A stretch of DNA of 64,000 nt from Cichorium intybus (GCA_023525715.1 JAKNSD010000060.1:377001-441000), one strand, 5' to 3'; positions 50,166-62,214 are shown, counted from the stretch's first letter. Numbers and translations are program-made. Notes: a model not told the origin generated them from the letters alone.

Positions 50166-50500
50166 TAGTACTCATACATAGTAATCTCTACATACTTGTG
50201 AATCAACTAGCATCACATACACACAACATCATACTACGCATGTATATATCATCATATATAACTAACATGTGCACTCCTCTATGGTTGCTAAGTACTTGCT
50301 AAGCAAACCACTAATATCACAATTGACATTCCCGGATTACATAGTACTCATACATAGTAATCTCTACATACTTGTGAATCAACTAGCATCACATACACAC
50401 AACATCATACTACGCATGTATATATCATCATATATAACTAACATGTACACTCCTCTATGGTTGCTAAGTACTTGCTAAGCAAACCACTAATATCATAATT
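50166..50500. repeat. 176-bp tandem duplication within the solo LTR
   Basis: TAGTACTCATACATAGTAAT starts both copies, at 50166 and 50342. The copies are nearly identical through CAAACCACTAATATCA, so the duplication is recent. Confidence 0.85.
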
Positions 50501-51797
50501 TTACATAGTCACAAAGTACTCATGTTGTGATATGTAAACCTTACTTCAAGTGAACACGAGATTCTCATCTCGATGCTGATTACTACACATCGTAACCACA
50601 AACTTATAACATATGTAACCACAATTGATTTTCTATGTATCTACATAGTTTTCACATATTCTACTATATGTATTGTCAACAATAAGGCACATATAACACA
50701 TACGACATGTTACAACTAACATGTTAAGTAGAGTTACTCACCTGGATATAGTAGCTTTACTCCGTTCCAGACGATACAATTGGTAGGACAAAGTGTCTTC
50801 TCACCACTTTCATCACCTACACCATACCACATACACACCACACATATGTGAACACCTTGTATTCACTTGATATAGTTCTATTCATTCAACTATAGCTTAT
50901 TTCACACTTAGGGTTTGAATTAAAACCTAACTACACATCCAATTCTAGAATTATATGCTACAACATCCATAGTTGCAGGTGGGTTATCAACACCAACCGG
51001 AACCGATGCTTTCCAAGCAATTCAACCAATCAATTGAAGCTAGAACATAGAATCTTTCCTTCAAGAAGCATGATATCGAATCCTACTTCAAATTCTCGAG
51101 TCCTAGGCTTCCAATTCGACTTTAGGGGCTTTCGGGGTGTTTTCTAGGGTTTGGGAGCATTTTTCTTTGAGTTTATTTCCCCCAAATGAACCCAAAAACC
51201 GACTTATAAAAAGTGGGTCTGCGCGAAGATAAAGCCGCTATTGACAAAGATAGAGCCGCTATCTACAATAGAGCCGCTATTGATAAAGATAACGTCGCTA
51301 TATATGGCTGCACGACCCGTGCAGTCAAGCACGACCCGTGTGAAGCCACTGCTTGCTTCTAATCACTCGTACACGACCTGTGTTGCCTAACACGACCCGT
51401 GTAAGTCCAAAACAGTCCCGGACAGTGTTTTTAAGTCGTTTTACACGACCCATGTAACTCCACACGACCCGTGTAGCTCCTTTCTGGCATTTTTCAAGGA
51501 AAAACTTCATCTAAAAGGGTTTCTAACCACCCTAACATATATAACAACATGGTTCATCTTAATCACACTAAGATTAACACATAAACACCTACTAAAAGGG
51601 ACAATGGTGTTACAGTTTTAAGTTTTAACACACCCTAAACTCTCCAAATCACACTTTAACTCAACTAATCTTAATTATACAAGGATTAACACATAAAATT
51701 TGATATAACTCTAAATTAGCAACTCACAATACATGCTTAGCAAATAAACATACAACTTACTTGCACAAGCATCTTGGTTAAGGAAACGGGTGTCACA

Positions 51798-52400
51798 TAA
51801 ACCGGTAGAAAATAACTGCTCAAAAGTAGTTTTTTGTGTGAGACACGCCCCGTGTGTTTTGGGTAATTAGGGGGGGTCTCTGGACACGGCTCGTGTGAAT
51901 TTACACGACTCGTGTGTTTGGCAGCCTTCATTTCTTTGCATATGGAAACACACGGCCCGTGTTAGTTTACACGGCCCACATGTTTGGCCATTTATGGGAA
52001 TTTCTTTATACTCCCCCTGCGTGTTTTGCCAGCTTTAACTTTCCATAACTCCTTTGCTCCAAAAGCTTCCAAGTGCTTCCACGTGTCTCCAAAATGCTCC
52101 TAAGCTCCCGCGGTCTAGCCTCCTCTCTCCAAATCTCCTTGGCATCCGCTCCTCCAAGCTCATTTATTTGGATCTCCTGCAAATCAACCAAAACCCGTGA
52201 AAGTAAATATGCCCTAAAAAATGGATGAAAATGCATGGATGTAAACTAAAATGCATGAAGAATGTCAGAAAAAATGGTCAAAAAGGGTACTGAAAATGCA
52301 TATATGGCCCGGTGTTCTCAAAGGCATATGCATGCCATATAGGATGTCACCCTGTCATGCCATTTCACTCCTTTCAGACTGGGGTTTTAATGGTTGATCT
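51798..52400. other. Unassigned DNA with CACGGCCCGTGT palindromes
   Basis: Palindrome-like motifs (ACACGGCCCGTGT and variants) recur between about 51840 and 51975. Similar CACGACCCGTGT motifs occur at 51303-51475. This looks like retrotransposon LTR or leader sequence, but no boundaries or coding parts are visible. Confidence 0.4.
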
Positions 52401-52559
52401 CTTACAAACTAAAAACTCTCTATATACCACCTTAATCAGTAAATGTTTTTTCCATCCATTAGATTGATAAGTAAGACACCATGATGCAAAGTCGAGTAGA
52501 ATAGTAGATGACATCATCAACAACAAGGCCAATCTGTTGATTTTGAAAGCGTTGTGTGA

Positions 52560-52780
52560 ATAGTAAAAAAGGGGCCCAGATATATTTTTAGCGACAAAAT
52601 TTGCGAGAGATCAGTAACGGGATTTTTATGAGAAATTAACACGGATTTTTGCAAAGAATTAGCGACGGATAAGTCATTTGACATGACTTTCTTGGTAATA
52701 AAAATCTTTTGTCATTAATCCGTCGCAATGGTTTTTTAGCGACATATTTATTTGTCACTAATATACTAAACGTAAATTAT
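52560..52780. mobile_element. Decayed CACTA-like subterminal repeat fragment
   Basis: Motifs such as TTAGCGACGGATAA, TTAATCCGTCGCAATGG and TTTAGCGACATA repeat in both orientations, as in subterminal regions of plant CACTA elements. No CACTA ends are visible. Confidence 0.4.
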
Positions 52781-53568
52781 TTTTAGTCCCCTAAACGACA
52801 CAGACACTACAGTCATACACTTTAAACTCCTTTATAACCGGCCGTGATCATCAACACCAAAAAAACCATCATTCTCGCCGAGTAAGTGTTTTTTACTTTT
52901 GGTTTAATGTCCATCATGATTTTGACCAAGTTGGTCACGGTCTATCTCTTTAGTCAAATATATAGTGTGTAATAATTTTAAGGTGATCTTAAATAAATCT
53001 TTATAATGTGTGTAAGTGTTTGTATGTGTTGTATGTATTGACTTTCACACATATGTCACAACATAGATATTTGTTTTTATCAATACCTTAATTTTAAAAG
53101 ATGCATGGTGAAAAAGACTATATGCAAAACAATTTTACGGTTGGAGTCTTTACACAAAAATCAACAAATGCATACAGGTATATAAAAAACTATATGCAAA
53201 AGGTCACGTAAAGTACCAAAGGAAACAATAAAGAATCTCTAATAATTTTTTTTTAGAAATAGTAATAAACGTATAGTATCATAAATAAATAAAGAGCTAT
53301 TCACGATTTTAGAGTTACAGGGACAACTTGTCTAGTGTACCTCTTGTCAAGATTTCTAGAAATGTGTATTGGGTACACTGCATTATCTTGAATTCTCTGT
53401 GGCGCCAGTGCGGTCATAGTACTAGCTTTGTTTGCTACTATGGGTTGAAAATATTGGCTCCGTTTGAGTAAAATACCTTCCTTATTAAATTTACTTCTTT
53501 AACCTTCGGTACGGATACACACATGACACACGTGTATCTGTGTATCTTCCTTAAAATACCTTACTTAT
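52781..53568. other. Unassigned AT-rich DNA
   Basis: No gene or element recognised up to the next MULE. Confidence 0.5.
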
Positions 53569-53577
53569 TAAATATTT

Positions 53578-54768
53578 GGGTTAATGAACTAAATGGGTAA
53601 CAAACTCTTGCTTCTGTCCATATTTAGGTAAGAATGTTTTTTTTGTACACTTTTACCCATCGAACTTGTGGTGACCGTTTAAAAATGGGTAATATGACCC
53701 ACGATTGTAGGTTTTCGCTGATTTGGGGGTTACGTGACATTACCGAAAACTTATGTGGAATTAAGTTAAATTACATGTTGTTGGTCTTATATTACGTGGC
53801 ATTAACATTGTGTTTACGGTGTTCATTAAAACCCTAGATGATCAACCGAGAACTCAATCGAATACAACCGTTGCCATCATCGATGTCAGTGGGTTCACTC
53901 CTTGCAAGATACAGCCTGGTGGGACAATACTCCTCCGGCAACCTGCTCCTTATGACCCATAAGAATGATACACCAGAATTTAGAACACCGTAAGCCATCT
54001 CAGTCAACTGTTCTTGGTTCACGATGACCCGACTTCCAAGTCGCCAGTGATATTGGCGGTGGTTTTGAGTAATGGGTTTTTGAAGTCGCCGGTAAAATAG
54101 GCCACTCCAGACAGTCGAGTCTGCTTCCGTTATACTCTGTCTCTAGCCAAAATCGTGAGCCTCAACTGAAATGTCGTCGACAATGGGGTTTCCGGCGACT
54201 TGATGTTGCCGTCGAGCCTTCCCACCAAGCAGCTCTTACCGCTATTGCTTCCCATCTGCTTCGATTTGTCAGAATCACAACCCTCTGAACCAAAATCGAA
54301 CCTTAATCGTTTTCTATTTCACTCGATTTCTTCTTCCTGGTTGAAACTACCGAACACGCAAACACAAATCGAGAGTGTGTGTGGGATGCGATCTGCTTCC
54401 CGATCTCTTCTTCCCTTTTCTCTTTCTAGATATCAAATTTTTCTTTGTCTCTCTCGTTTCTACTGAATCACACACACGTAAGTGTGTAGGCGCGTCTTTC
54501 ATTTGATTTCTGAGAACACGAGATCTCCAAAAATCTCTTTTTCCCTAATTTGCATCTGATAAGACCAACCACGTAATTTAACTTAATTCCACGTAAGTTT
54601 TCGTGATGCCACGTAACCCCCAAATCAGCAAAAACCTACAATAGTGTGTCATATTACCCATTTTTAAACGGTCACCACAAGTTCGATGGGTAAAAGTGTA
54701 CAAAAAAAACATTATTACCTAAATGTGGACAGAAGCAAGAGTTTGTTAACCATTTAGTTCATTAACCC
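53578..54768. mobile_element. Pack-MULE-type element with a glycosyltransferase fragment
   Basis: A 1.19-kb element. The inverted repeats are about 195 bp and highly similar: GGGTTAATGAACTAAATGGG at the left and its complement at the right, including AACTTGTGGTGACCGTTTAA. The sequence taaatattt flanks both ends (53569-53577 and 54769-54777), a 9-bp MULE duplication. The interior is more GC-rich and holds a UDP-glycosyltransferase piece on the minus strand. No transposase is present. Confidence 0.87.
53834..54022 (-). pseudogene. Captured UDP-glycosyltransferase fragment
   Basis: The minus-strand frame starts NQEQLTEMAYGVLNSGVSFL and continues WVIR with a LPEE. This matches family-1 plant glycosyltransferases just after the conserved SVV-L stretch, where QE(Q)--E(I/M)A-GL--S---FLWV(I/M)R is typical. 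UGT84-like members have YGVLNSGVSFLWV. The PSPG box that binds the sugar donor is absent. After about residue 35 the sequence no longer fits a glycosyltransferase, so a second joined fragment is possible. It is a dead gene piece within a transposon. Confidence 0.75.
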
Positions 54769-54777
54769 TAAATATTT

Positions 54778-55050
54778 ATAATAAGAGTTTTTTCAAATTA
54801 AAAAACTTTTGAAAAATGAAAAAGTTATAGTGAAAACTTTTTAAACGTAAAGTTTCTCAGATAAGTTTGTTAATTAACAAGCTTTAACCAAGAGTTTTTT
54901 CATTTAATATATGAGACTTATAGACTTTAACCAATTGTAATTAGTCAACATTTAAAAAACAAAACCAAAAACTCTCATATTATCAAACTTTTTCATTTTA
55001 AGCATTTTCATTAAAAATCTCAAATAAAAGCTCTCCTATTGGAGATGCTC
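54778..55050 (-). mobile_element. PIF/Harbinger-like MITE end, truncated
   Basis: Read on the minus strand from 55050 it starts GAGCATCTCCAATAGGAGAG, a typical Harbinger/Tourist-type terminus. The left end is cut by the neighbouring MULE. It lies head to head with the next element and shares a TTA target site with it. Confidence 0.6.
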
Positions 55051-55053
55051 TTA

Positions 55054-56100
55054 GAGCATCAACAATAAACAAGCTTTTTAATGAGGTTTTTTTCATGAAA
55101 AAACTCTAAATGAAAAAGCTCCACAGTAGAAGAGCTTTTTCAATTTTATTTTTTGGATTCTTTTTATAATTTGTCAACTTAGAATTAACTGAAAATACAT
55201 AGGATCTACACAATTATTGAAAAAGCTCAAAGCAAGAGCTTGTTAATTAATAAGCTCTTGGAAAAAAACTTGGACAATTTTATTACTACAAACAACAACA
55301 TATTCTTTCTTCCAAACAATCATCTTATCATTCCAAAAAACATGAATCCCACTGGTCCCGCTCCTCATCAACCTCGGACCCCTCAAGAGGAAACCATTTT
55401 AGGATAATCGTGGTCGGCCTCTTCGGGGATGCTGCAGTCGATAATGCTCAAGCTAAAAGCAATTTTGGGCATATATTATGAAGTTGTTTCATAAGGAAAT
55501 GGGGCGTGGAAATGATCAATCCAAAGACACGATAAGAACAAAATACTGAGATGTCAATAAGATTGTGACAAAGTTCAACAGTTTGTACAACAACTTCAAA
55601 ACCAACGTCAAAGCGGTCAAAGTGACAAATTCGTTCTACAAAATGCACTTGAGGTTTTCCATGTGGAGAATAACGGAAAGTCGTTTAAACTTTTAGGCTT
55701 TCTAGGAAATTGGGCAAGTGTCACCGAGATGGAAAAGGGTCCCGAAAATGGAAGGTGGATTGAAACGATCGAAAATGTCGGAGACCAAACATGATGTCTT
55801 CGGATGCACATATCAATATCGACCTTAACGAAGAACATGACGCATTCAAAAGGCCTATAGGACACGATAGAGCAAAAACTAAAATAAAAGTGTCATCTTC
55901 TAGCTCGGCTCATGAAGAATGAATTGATCGATTTTATTCCTTTGATCTCGCACGTGTAATTTGAATATGAACGGATGCTCAAGAAGGAGAAAGTTCGGGA
56001 AAAGAAGCAACGGGTGATCGATATGCATTTGTTGATGGCACCGGCCGTCAGCATTCCGAACCAACATCCGAGATCACGTTGAAAATGAAAGACGATATTT
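55054..56100 (+). mobile_element. PIF/Harbinger-like element (left end to ORF1 remnant)
   Basis: It starts GAGCATCAACAATAAACAAG after the TTA at 55051-55053 and holds a decayed ORF1 on the plus strand. No right terminus or DDE transposase was recognised, so the right limit is only the end of the coding remnant. Confidence 0.55.
55340..56085 (+). pseudogene. Harbinger ORF1-type NAM-associated protein remnant
   Basis: From 55341 the sequence reads MNPTGPAPHQPRTPQEETIL, then after breaks FVQQLQNQRQSGQSDKFVLQ, NALEVFHVENNGKSFKLLGF, DINIDLNEE-type residues, and SSSAHEELIDRFYSFDLA near 55895-55945. This is the order of plant Myb/SANT-like ORF1 proteins of PIF/Harbinger elements, often labelled NAM-associated C-terminal domain. 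ORF1 works with the transposase in DNA binding and nuclear import. Many stops and frameshifts make it a pseudogene. Confidence 0.7.
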
Positions 56101-57465
56101 TGAAAAAAAAAATGTCAAAACTATAGTTTTTAGTTTTTTAAATTTCCTTTTAAGTTGTTTTTAATTTATGTTATTTTTAAGTTGTCTTTAATTTTTAATT
56201 TTAGGTTTATTGTATCTCTAAAATTATCAGTTTTAATGGAGATTTTAATTTAAACTAATTTTGTTCCCTTTTAAAATACTTATTTTTATTTTAAAAAATA
56301 AGAAGAATTAAAAAAAAATAACCATTTAAGAGGTGAAAGGATGGTAACTAGACACTAAGATCAGATGGCACTCAAAAATAAATGAAAAGTATCACACCCT
56401 ATAGCTTTATGTAGGATCAACTCAAACTCATGTTCCTTAAAATGACTAGCGATATTTTTGGTATTTAACTATTAGAATTAACCGAGCTTTTGAGTCGGTG
56501 AACGAGGTAAAATATTTAAATTTGTTTATTTAATAAACTCTAATTTCGTGGACGGTTTTAAACTTGGTTGAATTAAAAAATAACATAATATTATTATCCA
56601 AAATAAAGAATATCCGTACCTTTGCATTTTATAGCATGAAACAAGCAAAAAATAGTTCAATCTCAATAATAATATACGACCAAATATGCTTTTAAATATA
56701 AAGTATTTTATCATATATTTCCGTATCGTGAAATAATTGATCGTGCGACTTGTTTGATCAGGGACATCATCATATTCTGTCTCAAAGAGATCCAATATTT
56801 CTTCAGGTTTAGTTAAATGTTATTTTTAGCTTTTACAATAAGATTTTAATGCAATATTCTAATTATGTACATACTTGAGCATTAACCAACTAGCGTTATC
56901 AAGCAATATATTAAATAAAGATTATTTTGATTTAACAAGAACGAGTATATGTTTAAAACAAAATCCAAGTTGAGCCCAAAATAACAAGAGTTTAATGGAC
57001 ATGATGTTTAAACACGGAGGGGAAATAATGTTTAAATCAAAATATCGTCTTTCATTAAAATCTAGCCACGGAGAGCGATCAAAAGTTATGGACATGATGT
57101 TTAAACACGCAGGGGAAATAATCTAATGTAACAAAATTTAGTTATTGTTACTTAGAAAGTCGTGACCGCTCATCCTAAGGGGTTTGAGTGTCACGTAGGC
57201 GCCACCTCATTAACCACTCACCCATTCAATTACAAGAAATTGTAACTTCTCATTAACCACTTATTTTTTTATTTAAATAAATAAAAATAAACTAAACTAA
57301 AAAATCTAATTTTTTTAAAATAAAACATTTCATTAATTAAAAATTACAATCGTAAATTAAAACGACAGACGTAAAATTAAAAACGAAAAACAAACCGACA
57401 ACCTACAAAGTAAAAAAAGACAACTAAAACGATAAAATGGAAAACGTAAAAAATTAAACGACAAC
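56101..57465. other. Unassigned AT-rich DNA
   Basis: No gene recognised. A duplicated phrase, GACATGATGTTTAAACACG-GGGGAAATAAT, occurs at about 56998 and 57089. Confidence 0.5.
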
Positions 57466-57469
57466 ATAG

Positions 57470-58090
57470 AAACGATATTTTGCCATAATATCCGCTTTTA
57501 ATTTTAAAACCATCTCCCGTTCTTCCTCCTCGAGACTCTCCTTCGGATTGGATGTCAAAAACTTAATATCTTTTATACACTGTTTTTCTTCACAGAGCCG
57601 TTTTTTTTTATCACGAACTCGTTGACGGTCTTCACGGATTTTTTGACGTTCTTCACGGGCTCATTGTTTGTCTTTTAACGCTTTTTTGTCCAACTCAATC
57701 CGCTCGGTGACACTTCAATTGTAGCATTCGAATTCCAACCGTATAAGTGTCACGTCTTCGCTACTTTCCGACCCACCTCCTGCACTCGACGAACTCACTT
57801 TTCCTTTTCTTTTTGCGGCATCTCGTCCCATCGGCCGGCGGAATTCGGGAAAATCGAGGGGGTCTTCGTCGATATCATCATTTAAATCGAGGTTGATACG
57901 AGCGTCGGAGGAGTTAGTGTTGTGGCTTGATTCAGAAGTTTTCGAACGCTTTCTTACTAGGGTCGGAACGTCGTTTTCGGCGTTTGAATCATGTCAGTTT
58001 TTGAATTTTTCAACAATTTGCCAAAACTCAACGTATCAGAAAGACGTTCCATTATTGTCGTCCTTCGTCGAGGTCATCATTTAAAATTTT
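57470..58090 (-). pseudogene. Second Harbinger ORF1-type NAM-associated remnant
   Basis: Read on the minus strand, pieces include KRSKTSESS, NLDLNDDIDEDPLDFPEFRR, PMGRDAAKRKGKVSSSSAGG, an Arg/Lys/Glu-rich coiled region (REDRQRVRDKKKRLCEEKQC) and MVLKLKADIMAKYRF. This is the C-terminal half of the same ORF1 family as the remnant at 55340-56085, in opposite orientation. Stops interrupt it. Confidence 0.7.
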
Positions 58091-58115
58091 TTTGACCGTT
58101 AACATTAATATCCGT

Positions 58116-58143
58116 TGGGGGGGGGGGGGAGGGGGAGGGGGGG
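58116..58143. repeat. G-rich homopurine run
   Basis: A run of 12 or more G, then GAGGGGGAGGGGGGG. It could form a G-quadruplex and is a likely spot for sequencing length errors. Confidence 0.85.
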
Positions 58144-58526
58144 TTTAAATCTCACCAAAGTTTAGGGGCCAAAGTGCAACTTTGGCTTTGATACATCGCA
58201 CGAGGTTTGAACCCTTACACTCGCCTTCACCGCGGTGAACAACCCAACTGGGTCGGTGTTACCGTACGGAGTTTGAGTGTCACGTCAGACACCGCATCCC
58301 ATATTGTCACGGTTCCGGTCGGTCTAATACATAATAGATGAAAAAGTATTGAAAGAAACTTGTTTTACAAGAAATTATTGAAAAAGAATACACGAAACTT
58401 TTATTTGTTTACAATAATAGAAACTACAAAAAGATGTATAGAAACTACTAGATACTATGTCACTATCAATAATATATTGCACGAAGTATTTTTTATAAAG
58501 ACAAACATTAGTTGGTTTAATCAATG
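58144..58526. other. Unassigned DNA
   Basis: GAGTTTGAGTGTCACGT at about 58270 repeats the phrase at about 57182 (GGGTTTGAGTGTCACGT), probably Harbinger-related flanks. Otherwise nothing is recognised. Confidence 0.4.
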
Positions 58527-58540
58527 AATAAAATGAACAT

Positions 58541-58793
58541 CTGCAAGTGAAGCCCAGCCTAGCTGGATGGATGCACCCGGGTTATATACCCATGTGGTGG
58601 AAGGTCTGGAGTTCGACTCCGACTAACCCTATGTGGGGGATTTTCCTGGAAGGCGAATTAGGTGGAGGGGAAAGGCCTTTGCGTCTTAGGTAATCGCCAA
58701 CCGCCCTGAGTTGCGGGGCTGATTACCCTCAGGTGAAACCATATCTATTCGCTAGTTCCAAAAAAAAATAATAATAAAAAAATAAAAAAAAAT
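58541..58793 (+). mobile_element. tRNA-derived SINE with 14-bp target duplication
   Basis: Box A-like TAGCTGGATGG (58560-58570) and box B-like AGTTCGACTCC (58610-58620) mark a Pol III internal promoter 50 bp apart. A body of about 220 bp follows and ends in an A-rich tail with AATAAT interruptions. AATAAAATGAACAT lies on both sides (58527-58540 and 58794-58807), the target duplication expected for LINE-driven insertion. There is no coding capacity. Confidence 0.87.
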
Positions 58794-58989
58794 AATAAAA
58801 TGAACATTGTTCAGTAGGGAGTAGATGGTCAGAGAATGTATCCCTACCATGACATTGATAAAACATCATGATCTTATAATAACTTTATAGTATATTATAA
58901 CTTTTATATATAACAACACAATTTTTTTAAGATACATTGTTATTAATTAAAGTGTAATACAATAATATCGCAAGACATTAGAGGGTATT

Positions 58990-59715
58990 AGAATCCTCTT
59001 ATTCAAGAACACCGAAATGACCTTGCATTATTCGGCGGTGTTTGCGTATGGTTATAACTTATAAGGCTAAAGACTATATATGCATTTAAAAAATCTATAT
59101 TCGGTGTCACGTAGGCATCATGTAAATGTCATTCAAGCTATGCCTTTAAATGTCTACATTAAGGTATGTATACCATCCGTTTTTTTAATTTAAACTTAGA
59201 AAATAACAAACATTTCATTAATACAAAATAATAAATTATATTACTAGAAAAATTAAAATAAATAACTAGAAAACAAAAAACTTAAAAACTATAATTAGAA
59301 GATATAAATCCTACAATTTTTTTTCCGTTTGACCTCTATTGCTGCCTCGTACATATTAGTGTATTACCCGTTAATGACTAAAAAATTAGGGGATGGGGTG
59401 TTGGAATCGTAGCCAAAAAATTTAGGGGATGAGGTGTTGGATAAATTTGGGTTGTTAGACATTGTATAGAATATAAAGACATACAGAAAATTGATGTGTT
59501 AAAATTGTTAAAATGTAATCGTATTTATAGTATTAGATTATTGGTTTTTGAAAAATAAAATAAAATAAACATTTCTAACGGCTCGTCCAACGACATTCCA
59601 CCGCGGATGCCGCTGGATACCAGTAACATGGGGCGGTGTTATAGACGGCATTGAGCTTCCACGTAGATATGCAGACGACATTGTTGCATCATATCGTATA
59701 GCCTAAGTGATAGCT
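58990..59715 (-). mobile_element. Decayed PIF/Harbinger-like remnant
   Basis: GGTGTCACGTAGGCATCATGTAAAT on the left and CGGCATTGAGCTTCCACGTAG on the right resemble worn termini. The minus-strand sequence near 59380-59460 (CCAACACCTCATCCCCTAAA) resembles the Asn/Pro-rich start of Harbinger ORF1. No clear duplication or inverted end is readable. Confidence 0.35.
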
Positions 59716-61795
59716 TTATAATGGGAAAAATAAAATATAAATGTAAGATTAATCAACTGTTCTATTGTATAAAAAATTGACAAAAACCGTTTCAATCCAT
59801 TATCACACGGAACAGAACAATATGTTCGAGTATTCGACCAATAACAAAACCCAAATCAACCAAATAGGTAAATGCCCAATCTCATATTATCAGGCTTTTT
59901 TGGTTAAGAAAGAAAGGGTAATGAGCCCAGGAGCTCCAATCTATAGACGAACTGCAATATGAGCCCAATATATTGGTTTTATTGGTCATTTCATTTGTAC
60001 ACGGTCAATCCAACTTATTTTCAAATATTTTGTTAACTTCTGGAAATATAAATAAGATAAGTGTTTGATAACTGATTAAATTATTGAAAAACAAATATAA
60101 TTAATAGAATCTCGCAAAGAGTTACATATGTTGTTTTGGTTACAAAATTGATTTACTCTGTACACTGTCAAATTTTTAATCAAGTTACATTTCAAAACGT
60201 AATAAAACATATATTAACAAGTGTGGCATTCTTGTATCATTGATCATGGGAAAAGACGCGATTGATTGAAATTTATTATTTCCAAAGGACAAGTGCCTCC
60301 TTTGGGTGTTTATGGATCAAAAAATAGTTTTGTAGGGATCCTTTTAACCTGTAATTCTAATCAGAGTAACGGTAACTTTAGGATGCAGGATGAAATACAA
60401 AATATCAAAAGGTGTCATCGATGGTATCTAGGGACCATGTGCTACAAGAAAAAAAAAATCAGGAAGCATGATTACATGGAGGAGAACATGGATGATGGCT
60501 AACTGAGGTAATTGGAGGTAACTAGAGGTTAGAAAATGGTGTGTTTAGGTTTGCTAACAATAAAGATCATCAATATGGAGAGTGGATCCCTGCCTTCCAT
60601 AAGGTTGACCAGTATACACACCATGCTCATGGCGTGGTGTTGATGTGGATGGGTTTCAACATTGTACACACCATCCTTAGGTGGCATGGAGGTGGAACGA
60701 CGTGGCTGGATGTGGTTGAGGACACGCGTCACAATGAAGGTTCTTTTTTCTTTTCTCTTCCTTCTTTCGAATTCTCTTTTCATGGCCGGTGGCATGAAGA
60801 CCATACCCTAAAAATGGGGATGAAGATGATGGTGATATGGATGGAGATCCATGCCAAGGGTGTAAGTTGTATACCATGTAGCCTAAGAGGAGGTATGGTG
60901 CCAAGATTGGTGCTTTGCAATATCATTGTATGAAAACAATGAAAGGGGATGGTCAGGTTAAATTTCAATATAGATTTAATATGAAGAATACATTTGAAAC
61001 AATAGTATACATGTGAAACAAAGAGAATTGAAATCATATGGATAATGAAGATTTGAGATATCACAGAAGGCATCAAGTGGAAATTATTGGAAACATGACG
61101 TTGGAGATCCATGGGTGGAGGATCTAATTTTCAGTTTAATTATGACGTTGTATTCGTATGATGGTATTTGTTCCTTGTGCTAGAGTCTGTGAAACTCCTC
61201 AATAGAGTCCAACTAGTCATGAATAGTAATGTTATGAACCCAAGATCTATGAGTATAATTTTTAAAAGAATTAGTTTTGTCATGCAGAAGGGATTAGCGG
61301 TGCAACTTGTTGTCCGTTTGCCTTCCACCTCGATGTAAAATTTTATTTTAAGGACTTAAAAATAGATACTTAATATATGATATGCACAATGGTATATAAA
61401 AATTCCAAAAGGATGGAAGCCAAAGAATGTTTGGAATGTTTCCAAGTCATATGGTCATATTATGGATGTTTACATAGTCAATAGGCTCTCATCAAAAAAG
61501 GTAAAGCTTTTAGTTATGTCTAGCTTTTAAATGTCAAGCATGTTTAAAACTGCTTGTTCATTGAAATTAACTGGATTGGTGTTTATGGATTGTTTGTTTC
61601 CTTTACAAAATTTGGTCGATCAGATAAGAGGTTAATTTTAATAAGGCAGGTGATTTGTTAAAGAGAGATATGACTTTGCTCATGGGATGTAATCGGATAG
61701 ATCGTGCAACAAGGAAGTCATATGTGGAGTTTGTCAAAGATTCACAGTTGAAGTATAAATGGAAAGAATATGATAAGAAGGATGAAGACTTATTG
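59716..61795. other. Unassigned DNA
   Basis: About 2.1 kb with no recognised gene. A 130-codon plus-strand frame at 60541-60933 is rich in His, Met and Trp and overlaps minus-strand frames of similar length. It matches no family I know. Confidence 0.45.
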
Positions 61796-62214
61796 TGTAA
61801 CATCCCAGATTTTAGAGCAATTTTAAAAATTTTCATAAAACATTTTCAGCACATTTACGTCATTTTATTTAATATTTTTCAACATAAACATAAATCAAAT
61901 CTTTTAAAAACATTCCATTGTCAACACAAGTTATAAACCAGCGGAAGACAGAATCAAATTAAATCAATCTAAAACATAAAACTCCAATAGAAGCTGCCCC
62001 AGTGTGTACGCGTCACGCCTTGCTATCTCCCAAATCTGAAGAACCTGAAACAGTAATTTAATAAGGAAACGGTAAGCACACAACTTAGTGAGTTCCAACA
62101 CGTACAAAGCATACCAGTCACACATACGCTACCCCTATCAGTTAAATACATCATCTCATCATAGTAAACCTTAGTCTACTCCACACTGTATATTGAGTCG
62201 TACATGCAAATCGG

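Larger units (their letters stand above)
48874..51614 (-). mobile_element. Solo LTR of a chromovirus, 2.74 kb, with 5-bp duplication
   Basis: It begins TGTAACACC and ends GGTGTTACA as read on the plus strand, giving TGTAACACC as the minus-strand start. GTTTT lies on both sides (48869-48873 and 51615-51619). No PBS, PPT or coding sequence is attached, so it is a solo LTR left by recombination. It contains a minisatellite, a (TA)n tract and a 176-bp duplication, and the CTTAGTAAGCAAC motif near 49055. Confidence 0.82.
48581..51797 (-). repeat. Older minus-strand chromovirus LTR, split by a solo LTR
   Basis: The flanks of the solo LTR (48581-48868 and 51620-51797) together resemble the U3 part of the solo LTR itself (about 51110-51614): both carry TTTTCTAGGGTTT, a CCCCCAAATGA-type block, CGACTTATAAAAAG and repeats on the GTTAGCGTCGCTAA or GCCGCTATT theme. 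The minus-strand start reads TGTGACACCC at 51797. Confidence 0.6.

Noticed and set aside
58553..58625. Possible tRNA gene
   Set aside because: It has box A and box B motifs but no cloverleaf can be formed, and the A-rich tail and target duplication identify a SINE.
60541..60933. 130-codon frame rich in His, Met and Trp
   Set aside because: No family match, no start or splice context, and overlapping frames of similar length on the other strand. It might still be a small lineage-specific gene, but I cannot support it.
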